From Geomonas oryzisoli (GTDB lineage: Bacteria > Desulfobacterota > Desulfuromonadia > Geobacterales > Geobacteraceae), in contig NZ_CP076723.1 in NCBI RefSeq assembly GCF_018986915.1, positions 1,025,501 through 1,089,500 of the forward strand: a stretch of DNA of 64,000 nt, read 5' to 3'. This document shows positions 43,852 through 52,779 of this stretch, in pieces. The notes under the pieces are model-generated. The model saw only the letters and a program-made list of their open reading frames with translations, had not been told where the DNA came from and did no database searches. Each line of letters begins with the position of its first letter. Position 1 is the first letter of the stretch. The translations under genes were made by a program, and so were the position numbers.

Positions 43852-43919
43852 ATTCTAATGAAGTATACAAAAGCGTGGCACGCCACACCTGGTCGGAGGC
43901 AAAATTGTGGCGCGCCACA
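43852..43919 (-). promoter_or_regulatory. Paired palindromic operators with weak STAS promoter
   Basis: TGTGGCGCGCCACA at 43906-43919 is a perfect 14-bp palindrome. CGTGGCACGCCACA at 43874-43887 matches it at 12 of 14 bases. Their starts are 32 bases apart, three helical turns. On the minus strand TAGAAT (43852-43857) is 17 bases from TGCCAC inside the nearer site, a weak -35. This fits a regulated promoter driving the STAS gene. Confidence 0.55.
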
Positions 43920-43972
43920 GCGTGGTGCGGGTGCTCTCTCTCATGGAACTGCACCCATTGTATTAGAAGGGC

Positions 43973-43999
43973 TAAAGTAGCGGCACGCAGCGCCGAAGA
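43973..43999 (+). promoter_or_regulatory. Sigma-28 (FliA)-like promoter of the sigma-54 activator gene
   Basis: TAAAGTAG, exactly 11 bases, then GCCGAAGA closely resembles TAAAGTTT-N11-GCCGATAA. It lies about 155 bases before the GTG start. Confidence 0.55.
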
Positions 44000-44154
44000 G
44001 TCTTACATCCGGCTGACTTAGCGGAATTTTTTCTCCGGATGCCAGGTTCGTGGCCGACGTACGGGTGGTGGAACCAGTGGCGCGGCGTCTTGTGACAGGG
44101 TACGGTCCCCCTGTGGCTGTGCCCATCTGGCTGTGGAGTAGTTGCGGAGGCAAT

Positions 44155-45849
44155 GTGATCGCACAGGTACTGCTCGTCGACGACGAGCCTGCCATTCGTT
44201 CGACCCTGGCCAAGTTCCTCGAGGAGCTCGACTGCTTCGTCACCCAGGCGGCCGACGTGGGCGAGGCCCTCGCCCTTCTGAACGCCCTGGAGTACGATCT
44301 CGTCGTGACCGACATCGTGATGCCCAAGGGTTCGGGGCTGGACGTTTTGCGCGCGGCCCGCAGCCAGGAAGACCCCTGCCCGGTGGTGATGATCACCGGT
44401 TCCCCCATGGTGGAGAGCGCCTCGGAGGCGCTGAGGCTCGGGGCTTTCGACTACATCTCGAAGCCGGTGCACAAGGAGCAGATCGTGCACGTGGCGCGGC
44501 GCGCCCTGGAATTCAGGCGGGTGTCGCGGGAAAACGACCGCTTCCGCAACGACCTGGAGGCCATCTTCACCAGCGTCCAGGACGCCATCATCTCGGTCGA
44601 TCGCGATCTGAAGATCCTCAACTTCAACAGCTCGGCCGCCACCATCTGCGGGTTGGACAGCGCCGCCTCCGGCACCTCCTTTTACGACCTTCCCTTGCGG
44701 TGCGACCGGAAATGCCGCGGCGCCCTGGAGACCGCCATTCACACCAGGAAGCCGGTCCAGACCCGGTACTTCAAGTGCGGCAGCGCGGGCGACGCGGGTG
44801 CGGAGCAGTACGTGAGCGTATCGGTCACCCCGCGCCGGCTCACCGAGCGCCAGGTCGAGGGCGCGGTGATCGTGGTCCGCGACGAGAGTTCGCTGTACCG
44901 GCTGGAAAAGAAGCAGATGCCGCGCAGTTCCTATTCCGGCCTGATCGGCAAGAGCGCACCGATGCAGATGCTCTACTCGATGATCGAGCGCCTGGCCGGC
45001 GTCCCCTCCACCGTGCTGATCCGCGGCGAGAACGGGACGGGAAAGGAGCTGGTGGCGGCGGCGCTGCACGCCAACGGCGGGCGCCAGGACCGTCCCTTCA
45101 TCAAGGTGAACTGCGCGGCCCTGACCGAGACGTTGTTGGAAAGCGAGCTGTTCGGCCACGTGCGGGGAGCCTTCACCGGCGCGCTGCGCGACAAGGCCGG
45201 GCTGTTCGAGAAGGCGGACTCGGGGACCCTGTTCCTGGACGAGATCGGCGAGGTATCGCCGCAGATGCAGGTGAAGCTTTTGCGGGTGCTGCAGGAGCGG
45301 GAGCTGGTGCGGGTGGGGGGGGCGGAGCCGGTCAAAGTCGACGTCCGCATCATCGCCGCGACCAACCGGGACCTGGCGAAAGACGTGGAGGAGGGGAGGT
45401 TCCGGCAGGATCTTTACTACCGGCTCAAGGTGGTGGAGCTTATCGTGGCGCCCCTGAGGGAGCGGCCGGAGGATCTGCCGCTTTTGGCGGAGCATTTCGT
45501 GAGCAGGCTGAACGCTAAACTTGGGCGCAGCATCACCGGTATTTCCGACGAGGCGCTGCGGCTTCTGTCCGGCTACCCCTGGCCCGGCAACGTGCGCGAG
45601 CTTGAGCACGCCCTGGAGCACGCCTTCATCATGTGTCCGACCAGGATGATCCTTCCCGACCATCTCCCGGCGGTGTTCCAGGCAGCCGTCGTCGAAGACG
45701 GGCTCACCATGCGGGAGCGCATCCAGGAAGCGCTGGCGCGTCATGCCGGCAACAAGTCCCGCGCCGCCCGTGCCCTGAACATCGACCGCAAGACCCTGTA
45801 CCGCAAGATGCAGGAGTACGGCATCACGGATGTCCCCACCCCACCCTAG
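44155..45849 (+). CDS. Sigma-54-dependent response regulator (REC-PAS-AAA+-Fis)
   Basis: 564 residues, NtrC-type with an added PAS. Receiver 1-120 with D53 (VVTDIVMP). PAS at about 130-245, with several Cys (RCDRKCRG). AAA+ at about 262-495, with Walker A GENGTGKE, the sigma-54 contact loop GAFTGA and Walker B TLFLDEIGE. C-terminal Fis-type helix-turn-helix (NKSRAARALNIDRKTLYRK). GTG start at 44155 four bases after GGAGG. The partner kinase may be encoded in the convergent cluster 45995-50803. Activates sigma-54 promoters from a distant site. Confidence 0.92.
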   Translation: MIAQVLLVDDEPAIRSTLAKFLEELDCFVTQAADVGEALALLNALEYDLVVTDIVMPKGSGLDVLRAARSQEDPCPVVMITGSPMVESASEALRLGAFDYISKPVHKEQIVHVARRALEFRRVSRENDRFRNDLEAIFTSVQDAIISVDRDLKILNFNSSAATICGLDSAASGTSFYDLPLRCDRKCRGALETAIHTRKPVQTRYFKCGSAGDAGAEQYVSVSVTPRRLTERQVEGAVIVVRDESSLYRLEKKQMPRSSYSGLIGKSAPMQMLYSMIERLAGVPSTVLIRGENGTGKELVAAALHANGGRQDRPFIKVNCAALTETLLESELFGHVRGAFTGALRDKAGLFEKADSGTLFLDEIGEVSPQMQVKLLRVLQERELVRVGGAEPVKVDVRIIAATNRDLAKDVEEGRFRQDLYYRLKVVELIVAPLRERPEDLPLLAEHFVSRLNAKLGRSITGISDEALRLLSGYPWPGNVRELEHALEHAFIMCPTRMILPDHLPAVFQAAVVEDGLTMRERIQEALARHAGNKSRAARALNIDRKTLYRKMQEYGITDVPTPP

Positions 45850-45865
45850 TGTCTTACCGAAGGAG

Positions 45866-45968
45866 GGGACTGGCTCCGCCAGGTGCCTGTCCCCTTGAGC
45901 TTTGTAAGGTGGCTGAGCGGAATGGAGCGTACCGCTAGAGGGACAGGCACCTACGGAGCCAGTCCCTT
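45866..45968. repeat. Two-armed GGGACTGGCTCCG inverted-repeat element between convergent genes
   Basis: Left arm 45866-45894 lies 16 bases past the plus-strand regulator stop; right arm 45940-45968 lies 26 bases past the minus-strand kinase stop. Each arm therefore reads in the same sense with respect to its own gene. The core contains GGAGCGTACCGCTAGA, a variant of the core in other copies. Confidence 0.88.
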
Positions 45969-45994
45969 CTGCTACGACGCGAACACCAACCTTT

Positions 45995-48265
45995 CTACCC
46001 TCCCTGCTCCTTTCTTGCCTCGAGCACTTCCCTGATGCGCTGGATCAGCCGGCTGCTCTGGATCGGCTTGTGCAACACGTTGGCCATGATCCCCTTTCCC
46101 GCGAGGATGTCGTTGTCGTAGCCGGTGAGGAAGATGACCGGCAGGGACGGGTGCAGGGCGTTCAGCCCCTGCCCGCACTCGATGCCGTTGATGCCGGGGA
46201 GGATCACGTCGATCAGGGCGAGCGCGATGCCGGTGCTCTTGCGGGCGATGACGAGGGCCTCCTCGCCGCTGCCGGCCGCGACGGCCCGGTACCCCGAGGA
46301 AACCAGGGTGCGGGTCAGGGCGCTGCGCACCGCCTCTTCGTCCTCGACCACCAGGACCAGCTCACCGCTCCCCACCGGCACCCCTTGCTCGGTCAGCCGC
46401 GGCGTCTCTGCCGGCGGCGCCGTCAGCGGGATGCAGATGACGAACTCGGTTCCCCCATCCGGCGGCGTATGCACCGAAATGAAGCCGTTCATGCGCTGCA
46501 CGGTGCCGTAGATCATGGAGAGGCCGAGCCCGGTCCCCTTGCCCACCTCCTTTGTGGTGAAGAAGGGTTCGAAGATGCGCCCCCTGATCTCTTCGGGGAT
46601 GCCGTGCCCGCTGTCGCGCACCGACAGCTGCGCGTAACTGCCGCTGGTGGCGCTGCAGCCGCAGGTAAGGGCGCCTCCGTCCGCCTCCACCCGACGGGTC
46701 CTGATGGTGATGCTGCCGCGCCCCGATATGGCGTCGCGGGCATTGGTGACCAGGTTGAAGACGATCTGCTGCATCAGGCCCACGTCCGCCAGGATGTACA
46801 GCGGCTCGGCACACGGCTCCAGCTCGATGGCGATTTCCTCCGTGACCAGCTTGGTGGCCAGCTTGCGGCTTTGCCCGAGCAAGTCGTTGAGGTCGAAGTT
46901 GGTGAGCTCCACGGCGCTTTTGCGGCTGAAGACGAGCAGGTTCTTGGTGAGCGACGAGCCGTGCTCCACCGCCTTCACGATCTCGTCCAGATGCTGCGTG
47001 TCCACGCCCCCCTGCTGGTTCTCCACCGTCTGCAGGTAGGCATTGCCGGTGATCACCTGCATGATGTTGTTGAAGTCGTGCGCCACCCCGCCGGCCAACT
47101 GCCCCACCGCCTCCATCTTCTGGGCCTGGCGCAGTTGCTCCTCCATGGCGCGCTTCTCCGACACGTCCTCCTTGATCGCCATGTAGTGGGTGATCTCTCC
47201 CGCCTGGTTCCTGATGGGCGAGATGATGTCGTGCTCCCAGTACACGGTGCCGTCTTTCCTGGTGTTGCAGAAGTCTCCCTGCCAGACCTCCCCCTTGCAC
47301 AGGTTCGCCCAGAGCAGTTGCGGGTTCTTCCCGACCATCTCTTCGGCGGTGTAGCCGGTCAGTTCGGAGAAGCGCGGGTTGACGAAATCTACGGTGCCGT
47401 GGCGGTCGGTGATGACGATGGCGGTGGGGCTCTGGTTCACCGCCACGTAGAGTTTTCTCAGCGTCTCCTCGGAGGCCGCCAGGGCCCGCCTGGTCTTCAT
47501 CTCCTCGGTCACGTCGGTCAGCATGAACTGCATGTACGAGGTCGGGCCTATGCTGAGGATTTCCGCGGAATAGAGCAGGTCCACCCCCTCGCCCGACTTC
47601 CTGCGCAACCTGAGGGGCTGGTTCACGATGCGCCCGTGCTCCTGCAGGTGCCGGACGATGGCGGAGCGCTGCACACCGTTCAGGTAGATGCCCAGTTCGG
47701 TGGCGGTTCTCCCCACCACTTCGTCATGCTCGAAGCCGAGGATCTCGAGCCAGGCCCGGTTCACCTCCACCAGCCGCCCGGTGTCGAGCTCGCCGATCCC
47801 CACCCCGACCGGCGCGTGGTCGAACATGCTGCGGTACTTGCGCTCGCTGAGCATGAGGGCTTCTTCCGCCTGCAGCCGGGCATGATGCTCCTTCGCCTCT
47901 TTGACCGCCCGGGTGATGCAGGGGGCCAGGCGGGGGAGGTTGTCCTTGTGCACGAAGTCGGACATGCCGCGCTTGAGCAGTTCGACCGCCTGCTCTTCGC
48001 CCACGCTGCCCGAAACGAGGATCACCGGCAGTTCCGGGTAGCGGTCCCTGATGGTCGCCAGGGTTTCCTCGAACACCATGTGCGGGACGTTGTAGTCCGC
48101 GAGCACGAGGTCCCACTCTTCGCACAGGGATCGGCTCAACTGGTCGCGGTCGGCGATCCGGGAGAAGGACGCGGCGAAGCCGAAACCCTCGACCTGGCGC
48201 TGGATCAGCTTGAAGTCGGTGGCGTTGTCCTCGATCACCAGGATGCGCAGCGTCCGGTCGGTCAT
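45995..48265 (-). CDS. Hybrid histidine kinase REC-PAS-PAS-HisKA-HATPase-REC
   Basis: 756 residues, cytoplasmic (no TM). Receiver with D57 (LVLADYNVP); PAS1 near 155-270; PAS2 near 275-390, with a PAC tail; HisKA H396 in GVAHDFNN; HATPase ([16 protein letters not shown]); C-terminal receiver ([12 protein letters not shown]). Input therefore comes by phospho-transfer from another kinase and by PAS sensing. Its ATG overlaps the stop of the preceding receiver gene (ATGA). Third gene of a minus-strand operon starting at 50803. Confidence 0.88.
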   Translation of the reverse strand: MTDRTLRILVIEDNATDFKLIQRQVEGFGFAASFSRIADRDQLSRSLCEEWDLVLADYNVPHMVFEETLATIRDRYPELPVILVSGSVGEEQAVELLKRGMSDFVHKDNLPRLAPCITRAVKEAKEHHARLQAEEALMLSERKYRSMFDHAPVGVGIGELDTGRLVEVNRAWLEILGFEHDEVVGRTATELGIYLNGVQRSAIVRHLQEHGRIVNQPLRLRRKSGEGVDLLYSAEILSIGPTSYMQFMLTDVTEEMKTRRALAASEETLRKLYVAVNQSPTAIVITDRHGTVDFVNPRFSELTGYTAEEMVGKNPQLLWANLCKGEVWQGDFCNTRKDGTVYWEHDIISPIRNQAGEITHYMAIKEDVSEKRAMEEQLRQAQKMEAVGQLAGGVAHDFNNIMQVITGNAYLQTVENQQGGVDTQHLDEIVKAVEHGSSLTKNLLVFSRKSAVELTNFDLNDLLGQSRKLATKLVTEEIAIELEPCAEPLYILADVGLMQQIVFNLVTNARDAISGRGSITIRTRRVEADGGALTCGCSATSGSYAQLSVRDSGHGIPEEIRGRIFEPFFTTKEVGKGTGLGLSMIYGTVQRMNGFISVHTPPDGGTEFVICIPLTAPPAETPRLTEQGVPVGSGELVLVVEDEEAVRSALTRTLVSSGYRAVAAGSGEEALVIARKSTGIALALIDVILPGINGIECGQGLNALHPSLPVIFLTGYDNDILAGKGIMANVLHKPIQSSRLIQRIREVLEARKEQGG

Positions 48266-48705
48266 GCCTCCACCTTCGGTGCCTGGTTCACGGCGAGCCA
48301 ATACACCCCCAACTGTGCCACGGTCTCGGCGAACTGGGCGAAGTCGAGCGGCTTGCGCACGAAGCTGTTGGCTCCCCCCTGGTAGCTGCGCACCCGGTCC
48401 TGTTCCTCGTCCGACGAGGTGAGCATGACGATGGGGATCTGGCGGGTCCTCTCGTCCTGCCGCAGGCGCTCCAGTACCTCGAGGCCGTTCACCCGGGGGA
48501 GGTTCACGTCCAGCATCACCACCGTCGGCAGGTCCCCGGCGCGCCCGGCGAAATCCCCCTCCCGGAGCAGGTAGTCCAGCGCCTGCTGGCCGTCGCGCAC
48601 GACGAACACCTCGTTGGCCAGGTTGATCCTGTTCAGGGTGCGCAGGATCAGTTTCTCGTCCTGCGGGTTGTCCTCAACCAGCAGGATGGTCTTGTGTTCC
48701 GACAT
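48262..48705 (-). CDS. Single-domain response regulator (Rcp1/CheY-like)
   Basis: 147 residues, receiver only: acidic pocket VEDNPQDEKL, phospho-acceptor D66 in VVMLDVNLPRVNG, T in VMLTSSDEEQD and K in FVRKPLDFAQF. The Rcp1 subgroup usually works with phytochrome-like kinases and passes phosphate on. It lies 16 bases after the Cache/PAS kinase and is coupled to the hybrid kinase. Confidence 0.9.
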   Translation of the reverse strand: MSEHKTILLVEDNPQDEKLILRTLNRINLANEVFVVRDGQQALDYLLREGDFAGRAGDLPTVVMLDVNLPRVNGLEVLERLRQDERTRQIPIVMLTSSDEEQDRVRSYQGGANSFVRKPLDFAQFAETVAQLGVYWLAVNQAPKVEA

Positions 48706-48721
48706 CGATGCCTCCTGTCAT

Positions 48722-50803
48722 TTAAGGGAGCCAGAACCGGAAGGTCGCCCCATTGCCCGGCTCCCCGTCCGCCGCTATGGTGCCGCCGTGGCGGTTTACG
48801 ATGCGCTGCACGGTGGCGAGCCCGATGCCGATGCCGGGGAACTCGTCCTGGCGGTGCAGCCGCTGAAACGGTTTGAAAAGACGCTCGGCGTGCCGCATGT
48901 CGAAGCCGGCCCCGTTGTCGGCGACGGCGATGAAGGTCCTCCCGTCGCGCAGCTCGGCGCAGACACGGATGCGGCCCGTCTCTGTGGAGGCCGAATACTT
49001 CCAGGCGTTGGACAACAGGTTGGTCAGCAGCATCTCGACCATGCGCGGGTCGCCGTTTACCTCGAGTCCGTCGTCTATCTGCCACTGCACCTTCCGTCCG
49101 GGTTCCTGGCGCTCCAGGTCCTTCATCAGCCGCTGCGCCAGGGCTGTCACGTCGACGGACCGACATTCCAGGGTGCTGCGGAGGCTGCGGGAGAGCACCA
49201 GGAGCCCGTCGACCAGTTCCCCCATCCGGTACCCCGCCGTCTGGATCTCCTGCAGGTGGTCGAGCCCCTCCTCGGAAAGCTGCGCCGCGCAGTCCTCCCG
49301 CAGCGCCTCGCTGAAGCCGATCATGGCGCGCAGCGGCGCGCGCAGGTCGTGGGACACCGCGTAGGCGAAGGCGTCCAGCTCCTGGTTGGCCGCTTTCAGT
49401 TCAGCCGTACGCAGCTCGACGCGCCGCTCCAGGTCCGTGTTGAGGCTCTCGATCTCCTCCTGCGCCTTCTTCAATCCGGTGATGTCCTCGGAGAAGAGCA
49501 CGATGCCGCCGATAGTCCCGTCCGCCTGGCGCCAGGGGCGGATCTCCCAGCGGACCCACTGCACGGAACCGTCCGCGCGGACAAACCGGTCCGCGTCGGC
49601 ACGCACCACCTCGCCGGCCAACCCGCGACGGTGGAATTCCCGCCACTCGGGGGGGATCTCCGGAAAGATGTCGTAGTGGGAACGGCCGATAATCTCCCGG
49701 CCTTCCAGGCCGTAATCTCTTATCCAGCGCAGACTGACGTGAAGGTAGCGCATATGCCGGTCGAACATGGCCAGGGCGGCGGGGGCGTGTTTTATGAAGA
49801 TCTCCTGGCGTTCCTCGCTCTCCCGCCGCGCCGCCGCCGACTGCTCCAAAAGCGTCCGTGCCTCGGCGATCTCCGCGATTTCCGGGCCCGGCACCGGCGT
49901 CGGCTGTACCAGCCCCCGGACGGCACGCCCCAGACGGCTTGCCGCGAGGCTTCCACCGAGAACACCGGCGACGGTGGTGAGGAGAAGCCCCAGCGCCAGC
50001 AACAGGGCGAACCGCACCAGGGGAGCCCGGTAGGCGGCCGCGGGGATTTCGAGCACCACCGTCCAGGGGGAGAGTTCGGAACGCACCACCACCCGGTCGG
50101 CCGGGTCCGTCTCTTGGTGGCGCACCGCGTTGCGGCGCGCGATCTCGCGCCCCCCGCTGTCTTTGACCGCGATGGACCACCCTTCGGGGAGTCGGCGCCG
50201 GTCGATGCGCTGCTGCAAAAGGGTCGTGTCCAGCAGGGTGAGCAGTACGTATTCAGGGCGTTTTTTCCGCAGGACCGGAACCGCGATCGAGCAGAGCGGG
50301 GTCTTGCTGACCGGGCCGATGAAGAGGTCTCCCACCTCCGGCTTTCCGGAGGCAACGGCGGCGGGTGCGGCTGCCTTCCCCGTGGGGACCGGCAGCGGCG
50401 GAAGGGGGGTGCCCAGGGGGGTCCTGGTGTTCAAAAGCATCTGCATCGGGCGCCCGACGTCGGCCAGGATGACGTGGCTGCCGAAGGAGGCATGGAACGC
50501 CTGGGCTTCTTGGTAAAGTTCAGGCCACCGGGCCCTGTCCTCCAGCAGCGGGGAACTGGCCAGCATCTGGAGCGCCCCGATCCGGGACGCGAGGAACTGG
50601 TCCAGGTCGGTGGCGAAGTTGCCGGCCTGCATCGCGGCCTGGCGCAGGTCCTGCTGGTGGCGGGCGCGCAGGGTGTCCACCGCGAGCCACAAGGACAGTA
50701 GCATGAGCGGCAGGATGCTGAGCCAGATCAGTCGCCTCAGAAACAACGCTAGGGGCGTTTTCTGTTTGGCTGGAGCCACGGAATGTGTTTGGGAAGATTT
50801 CAT
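48722..50803 (-). CDS. Membrane sensor histidine kinase (Cache-PAS-HisKA)
   Basis: 693 residues. TM1 near 23-45; a periplasmic double-Cache-like sensor of about 210 residues; TM2 near 258-285; PAS domain at about 345-465 (HAPAALAMFDRHMRYLHVS); HisKA with H485 in AVSHDLRAPLRAM; HATPase with DNGAGFD and GIGIGLATV. The HisKA-HATPase part resembles phytochrome-like kinases that pair with Rcp1. It heads a three-gene phosphorelay operon. ATG at 50803 with a poor ribosome site. Confidence 0.88.
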   Translation of the reverse strand: MKSSQTHSVAPAKQKTPLALFLRRLIWLSILPLMLLSLWLAVDTLRARHQQDLRQAAMQAGNFATDLDQFLASRIGALQMLASSPLLEDRARWPELYQEAQAFHASFGSHVILADVGRPMQMLLNTRTPLGTPLPPLPVPTGKAAAPAAVASGKPEVGDLFIGPVSKTPLCSIAVPVLRKKRPEYVLLTLLDTTLLQQRIDRRRLPEGWSIAVKDSGGREIARRNAVRHQETDPADRVVVRSELSPWTVVLEIPAAAYRAPLVRFALLLALGLLLTTVAGVLGGSLAASRLGRAVRGLVQPTPVPGPEIAEIAEARTLLEQSAAARRESEERQEIFIKHAPAALAMFDRHMRYLHVSLRWIRDYGLEGREIIGRSHYDIFPEIPPEWREFHRRGLAGEVVRADADRFVRADGSVQWVRWEIRPWRQADGTIGGIVLFSEDITGLKKAQEEIESLNTDLERRVELRTAELKAANQELDAFAYAVSHDLRAPLRAMIGFSEALREDCAAQLSEEGLDHLQEIQTAGYRMGELVDGLLVLSRSLRSTLECRSVDVTALAQRLMKDLERQEPGRKVQWQIDDGLEVNGDPRMVEMLLTNLLSNAWKYSASTETGRIRVCAELRDGRTFIAVADNGAGFDMRHAERLFKPFQRLHRQDEFPGIGIGLATVQRIVNRHGGTIAADGEPGNGATFRFWLP

Positions 50804-51163
50804 TGGTGCTGCTCACTGTGTCGCGGGTGACCGTTCTCTGACAACGGAGAAAAAAAACGTATACCACCCTGTCATAGAATTTCTAGTAGAGCTTGTTTCA
50901 TTTTCTCCTACAAAGAGGGGTTTGTGGCTTTCAGTGACCACGTAGTAACAAGTTTTGGGTCTAGTTCAGGAAATGAGGGTGTTGCTTGGAAATGACACAG
51001 TACCTGCATGGGGGGTGCTACGTGTACTGTGGTTGAAAACGCGGCAGCGGTGCGGCCGGTGGCACCGGCGCAGGACGCAAGCGGTGACGCGGCGCCCGAG
51101 TTGAATGTACGGGGGGGGATGGTATCGTTGACGGGTTTTAATTCCGCGGGGCAAGGAGGCGCT
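50804..51163. other. Divergent gap between kinase operon and doxX-like gene
   Basis: A 360-base divergent gap, AT-richer near 50850-50960. It must hold promoters for both directions, but I cannot assign convincing -35/-10 boxes. No frame or hairpin stands out. Confidence 0.4.
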
Positions 51164-51628
51164 ATGTTGGCGAGACTGTTGGCAACGGAGGATACGGCAA
51201 GCCTGACGGTTTTAAGACTGTTCCTTGCACTGGTGATGTTTCCTCACGGCGCGCAGAAGGTGTTCGGCTGGTTCGGCGGCCCGGGCTTTACCGGCACCAT
51301 GGAGATGTTCACGAAGATGATGGGGATCCCGTATCTCTTCGGCCTGATGGCGGTGCTGACCGAGTTCGTCGGGCCGCTGCTGCTGGTCGCCGGGCTTGCC
51401 ACCAGGGTGGCGGCCCTGGTGATGGCCGGCGAGATGGTGGTGGCGGTGGCGCTGGTGCACCTGCACAACGGCTTCTTCATGAACTGGACCGGCAAACAGG
51501 CCGGAGAAGGGTTCGAGTACCACATCCTCGTGGTGGGAATGGCGCTCGCGCTTATGATAGGCGGGGGCGGGTGCTGGTCCGTGGACCGGCTCATGTTCCG
51601 GCGGCGTGCAGGCGGGCCGCTAAGGTGA
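51164..51628 (+). CDS. DoxX-family membrane protein
   Basis: 154 residues with four hydrophobic helices. DoxX features: LRLFLALVMFPHGAQKVFGWFGGPG, then GLMAVLTEFVGPLLLVAGLATRVAALVMAGEM, and HNGFFMNW. The family is linked to oxidative-stress and quinone chemistry, but the function is poorly defined. The ATG at 51164 follows AAGGAGG; an upstream in-frame start would add a non-conserved 52 residues. Confidence 0.85.
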   Translation: MLARLLATEDTASLTVLRLFLALVMFPHGAQKVFGWFGGPGFTGTMEMFTKMMGIPYLFGLMAVLTEFVGPLLLVAGLATRVAALVMAGEMVVAVALVHLHNGFFMNWTGKQAGEGFEYHILVVGMALALMIGGGGCWSVDRLMFRRRAGGPLR

Positions 51629-51664
51629 CGGCGGCAGCGCGGGTAAGCGGCCCGAAGCGGGCGG

Positions 51665-52411
51665 CTATTTCAGGAAGCCGTACTCCGTCTTGTAGAAGTC
51701 GAGCACCGTCTGCACCTTGGCGCTGGGAGCGCCCTTGGTGAAGGCGTAGATCGGGCTGCCTATGGCGATGGTGTCGATGGAGCGGGTGGCGGCGGTGGTC
51801 ATCTCATGGGAGACGACGCCGACGCTCCCCGGCAGCTTGGCCACGGTTTCCGCTATGTCGCGGTAGGTGGTGGCGGGGTGCCTGGTCGCGGTGACCGGCT
51901 CTCCGTCCAGCGCGATGCGGGTGAACTGGACGTTTTGCCCTTCGGTTTCCTTCCCCCACACCACGACGATCGGGAGGTTCTTGCCTCCCACCTCCTTCCA
52001 GGTACTGATCCTGCCCGTGAAGACGGCTTTCAACTGTTCTTTCGACAGCTGCCGTACCTCGCTGTCCCGGTTAGCGATGACGATGAGCTCGTTGTCGCCA
52101 ACCTGGGTGGACACGATGGTGGCAGGATCTATCACGACCCCGTCCTTCGCGGCGCCGGCAACGATGTCCTCCAGGGGGTGAGCGCCGGTCGCTATGTCGA
52201 CCTTGCCTTCGTTCAGGGCGATGAGCCCCTTCACAGCGGAGGACTGCACTATGGTGAGGTAATCGCCGTGCAGCTTCTCATAACGTTTCTTGATGGGAAG
52301 GAATACCGTGCTGATCGCGGTCCCGCCCCCCTCGATCTTTATCTCGCCGGCAAACGCCGGGACCCACAACGTCATGCTCAGCGCTACCGCTATGACAGTC
52401 CTCTTCATCAT
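51665..52411 (-). CDS. PstS-like phosphate-type periplasmic binding protein
   Basis: About 248 residues with a signal peptide (AFA-GEI). A PBP-like domain with IKIEGGGTAISTVFLPIKKRYE, VQSSAVKGLIALNEGKVDIATG and AVFTGRISTWKEVGGKNLPI, as in PstS/phosphate-ABC substrate-binding proteins. No permease genes (pstCAB) are near, so it may act alone or as a sensor partner. Tandem ATGs at 52411 and 52408 follow GGGGGT; either may be used. Confidence 0.82.
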   Translation of the reverse strand: MMKRTVIAVALSMTLWVPAFAGEIKIEGGGTAISTVFLPIKKRYEKLHGDYLTIVQSSAVKGLIALNEGKVDIATGAHPLEDIVAGAAKDGVVIDPATIVSTQVGDNELIVIANRDSEVRQLSKEQLKAVFTGRISTWKEVGGKNLPIVVVWGKETEGQNVQFTRIALDGEPVTATRHPATTYRDIAETVAKLPGSVGVVSHEMTTAATRSIDTIAIGSPIYAFTKGAPSAKVQTVLDFYKTEYGFLK

Positions 52412-52437
52412 ACCCCCGGTCTCTAATGAGTCCGAGG

Positions 52438-52466
52438 AATATAGGGTATTCCGTATTGAATGTAAA
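52438..52466 (-). promoter_or_regulatory. Sigma-70 promoter of the PstS-like gene
   Basis: On the minus strand TTTACA, 17 bases, TATATT (5 of 6 each) precedes the start by about 27 bases. The other 300 bases to cysM show no gene. Confidence 0.6.
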
Positions 52467-52779
52467 TGTAAATTTCCCCGGTAGTTACGTTGCGACCGCT
52501 TGCCGCGTACGTCCTCGCCGTCTATGACCGGCTCCAGCCGCGGGGCTCCCCTGCCGGAAAACCGTGGCAAGCCGCAGCTTGTCGGGTCTTCGCTTCGCTG
52601 CGACAGTCATTCGCCGGCGCATCCGACCAAAACACAAGTCATTCTGCGGCGTGCCGCTATCTCCGGTAGTATCGGATCATGAAATTACCGGTTGTTCATT
52701 GCTGATCTGCCGTGCTATGCTGCCGAGCTGTCCGGCAAACCGGTATAGTTTGATTCGTTGATAGAAAGCGAGGCGCACA

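Noticed and set aside
52571-52779. Extra gene between the PstS-like gene and cysM
   Set aside because: Only short frames without ribosome sites; the stretch fits a promoter region.
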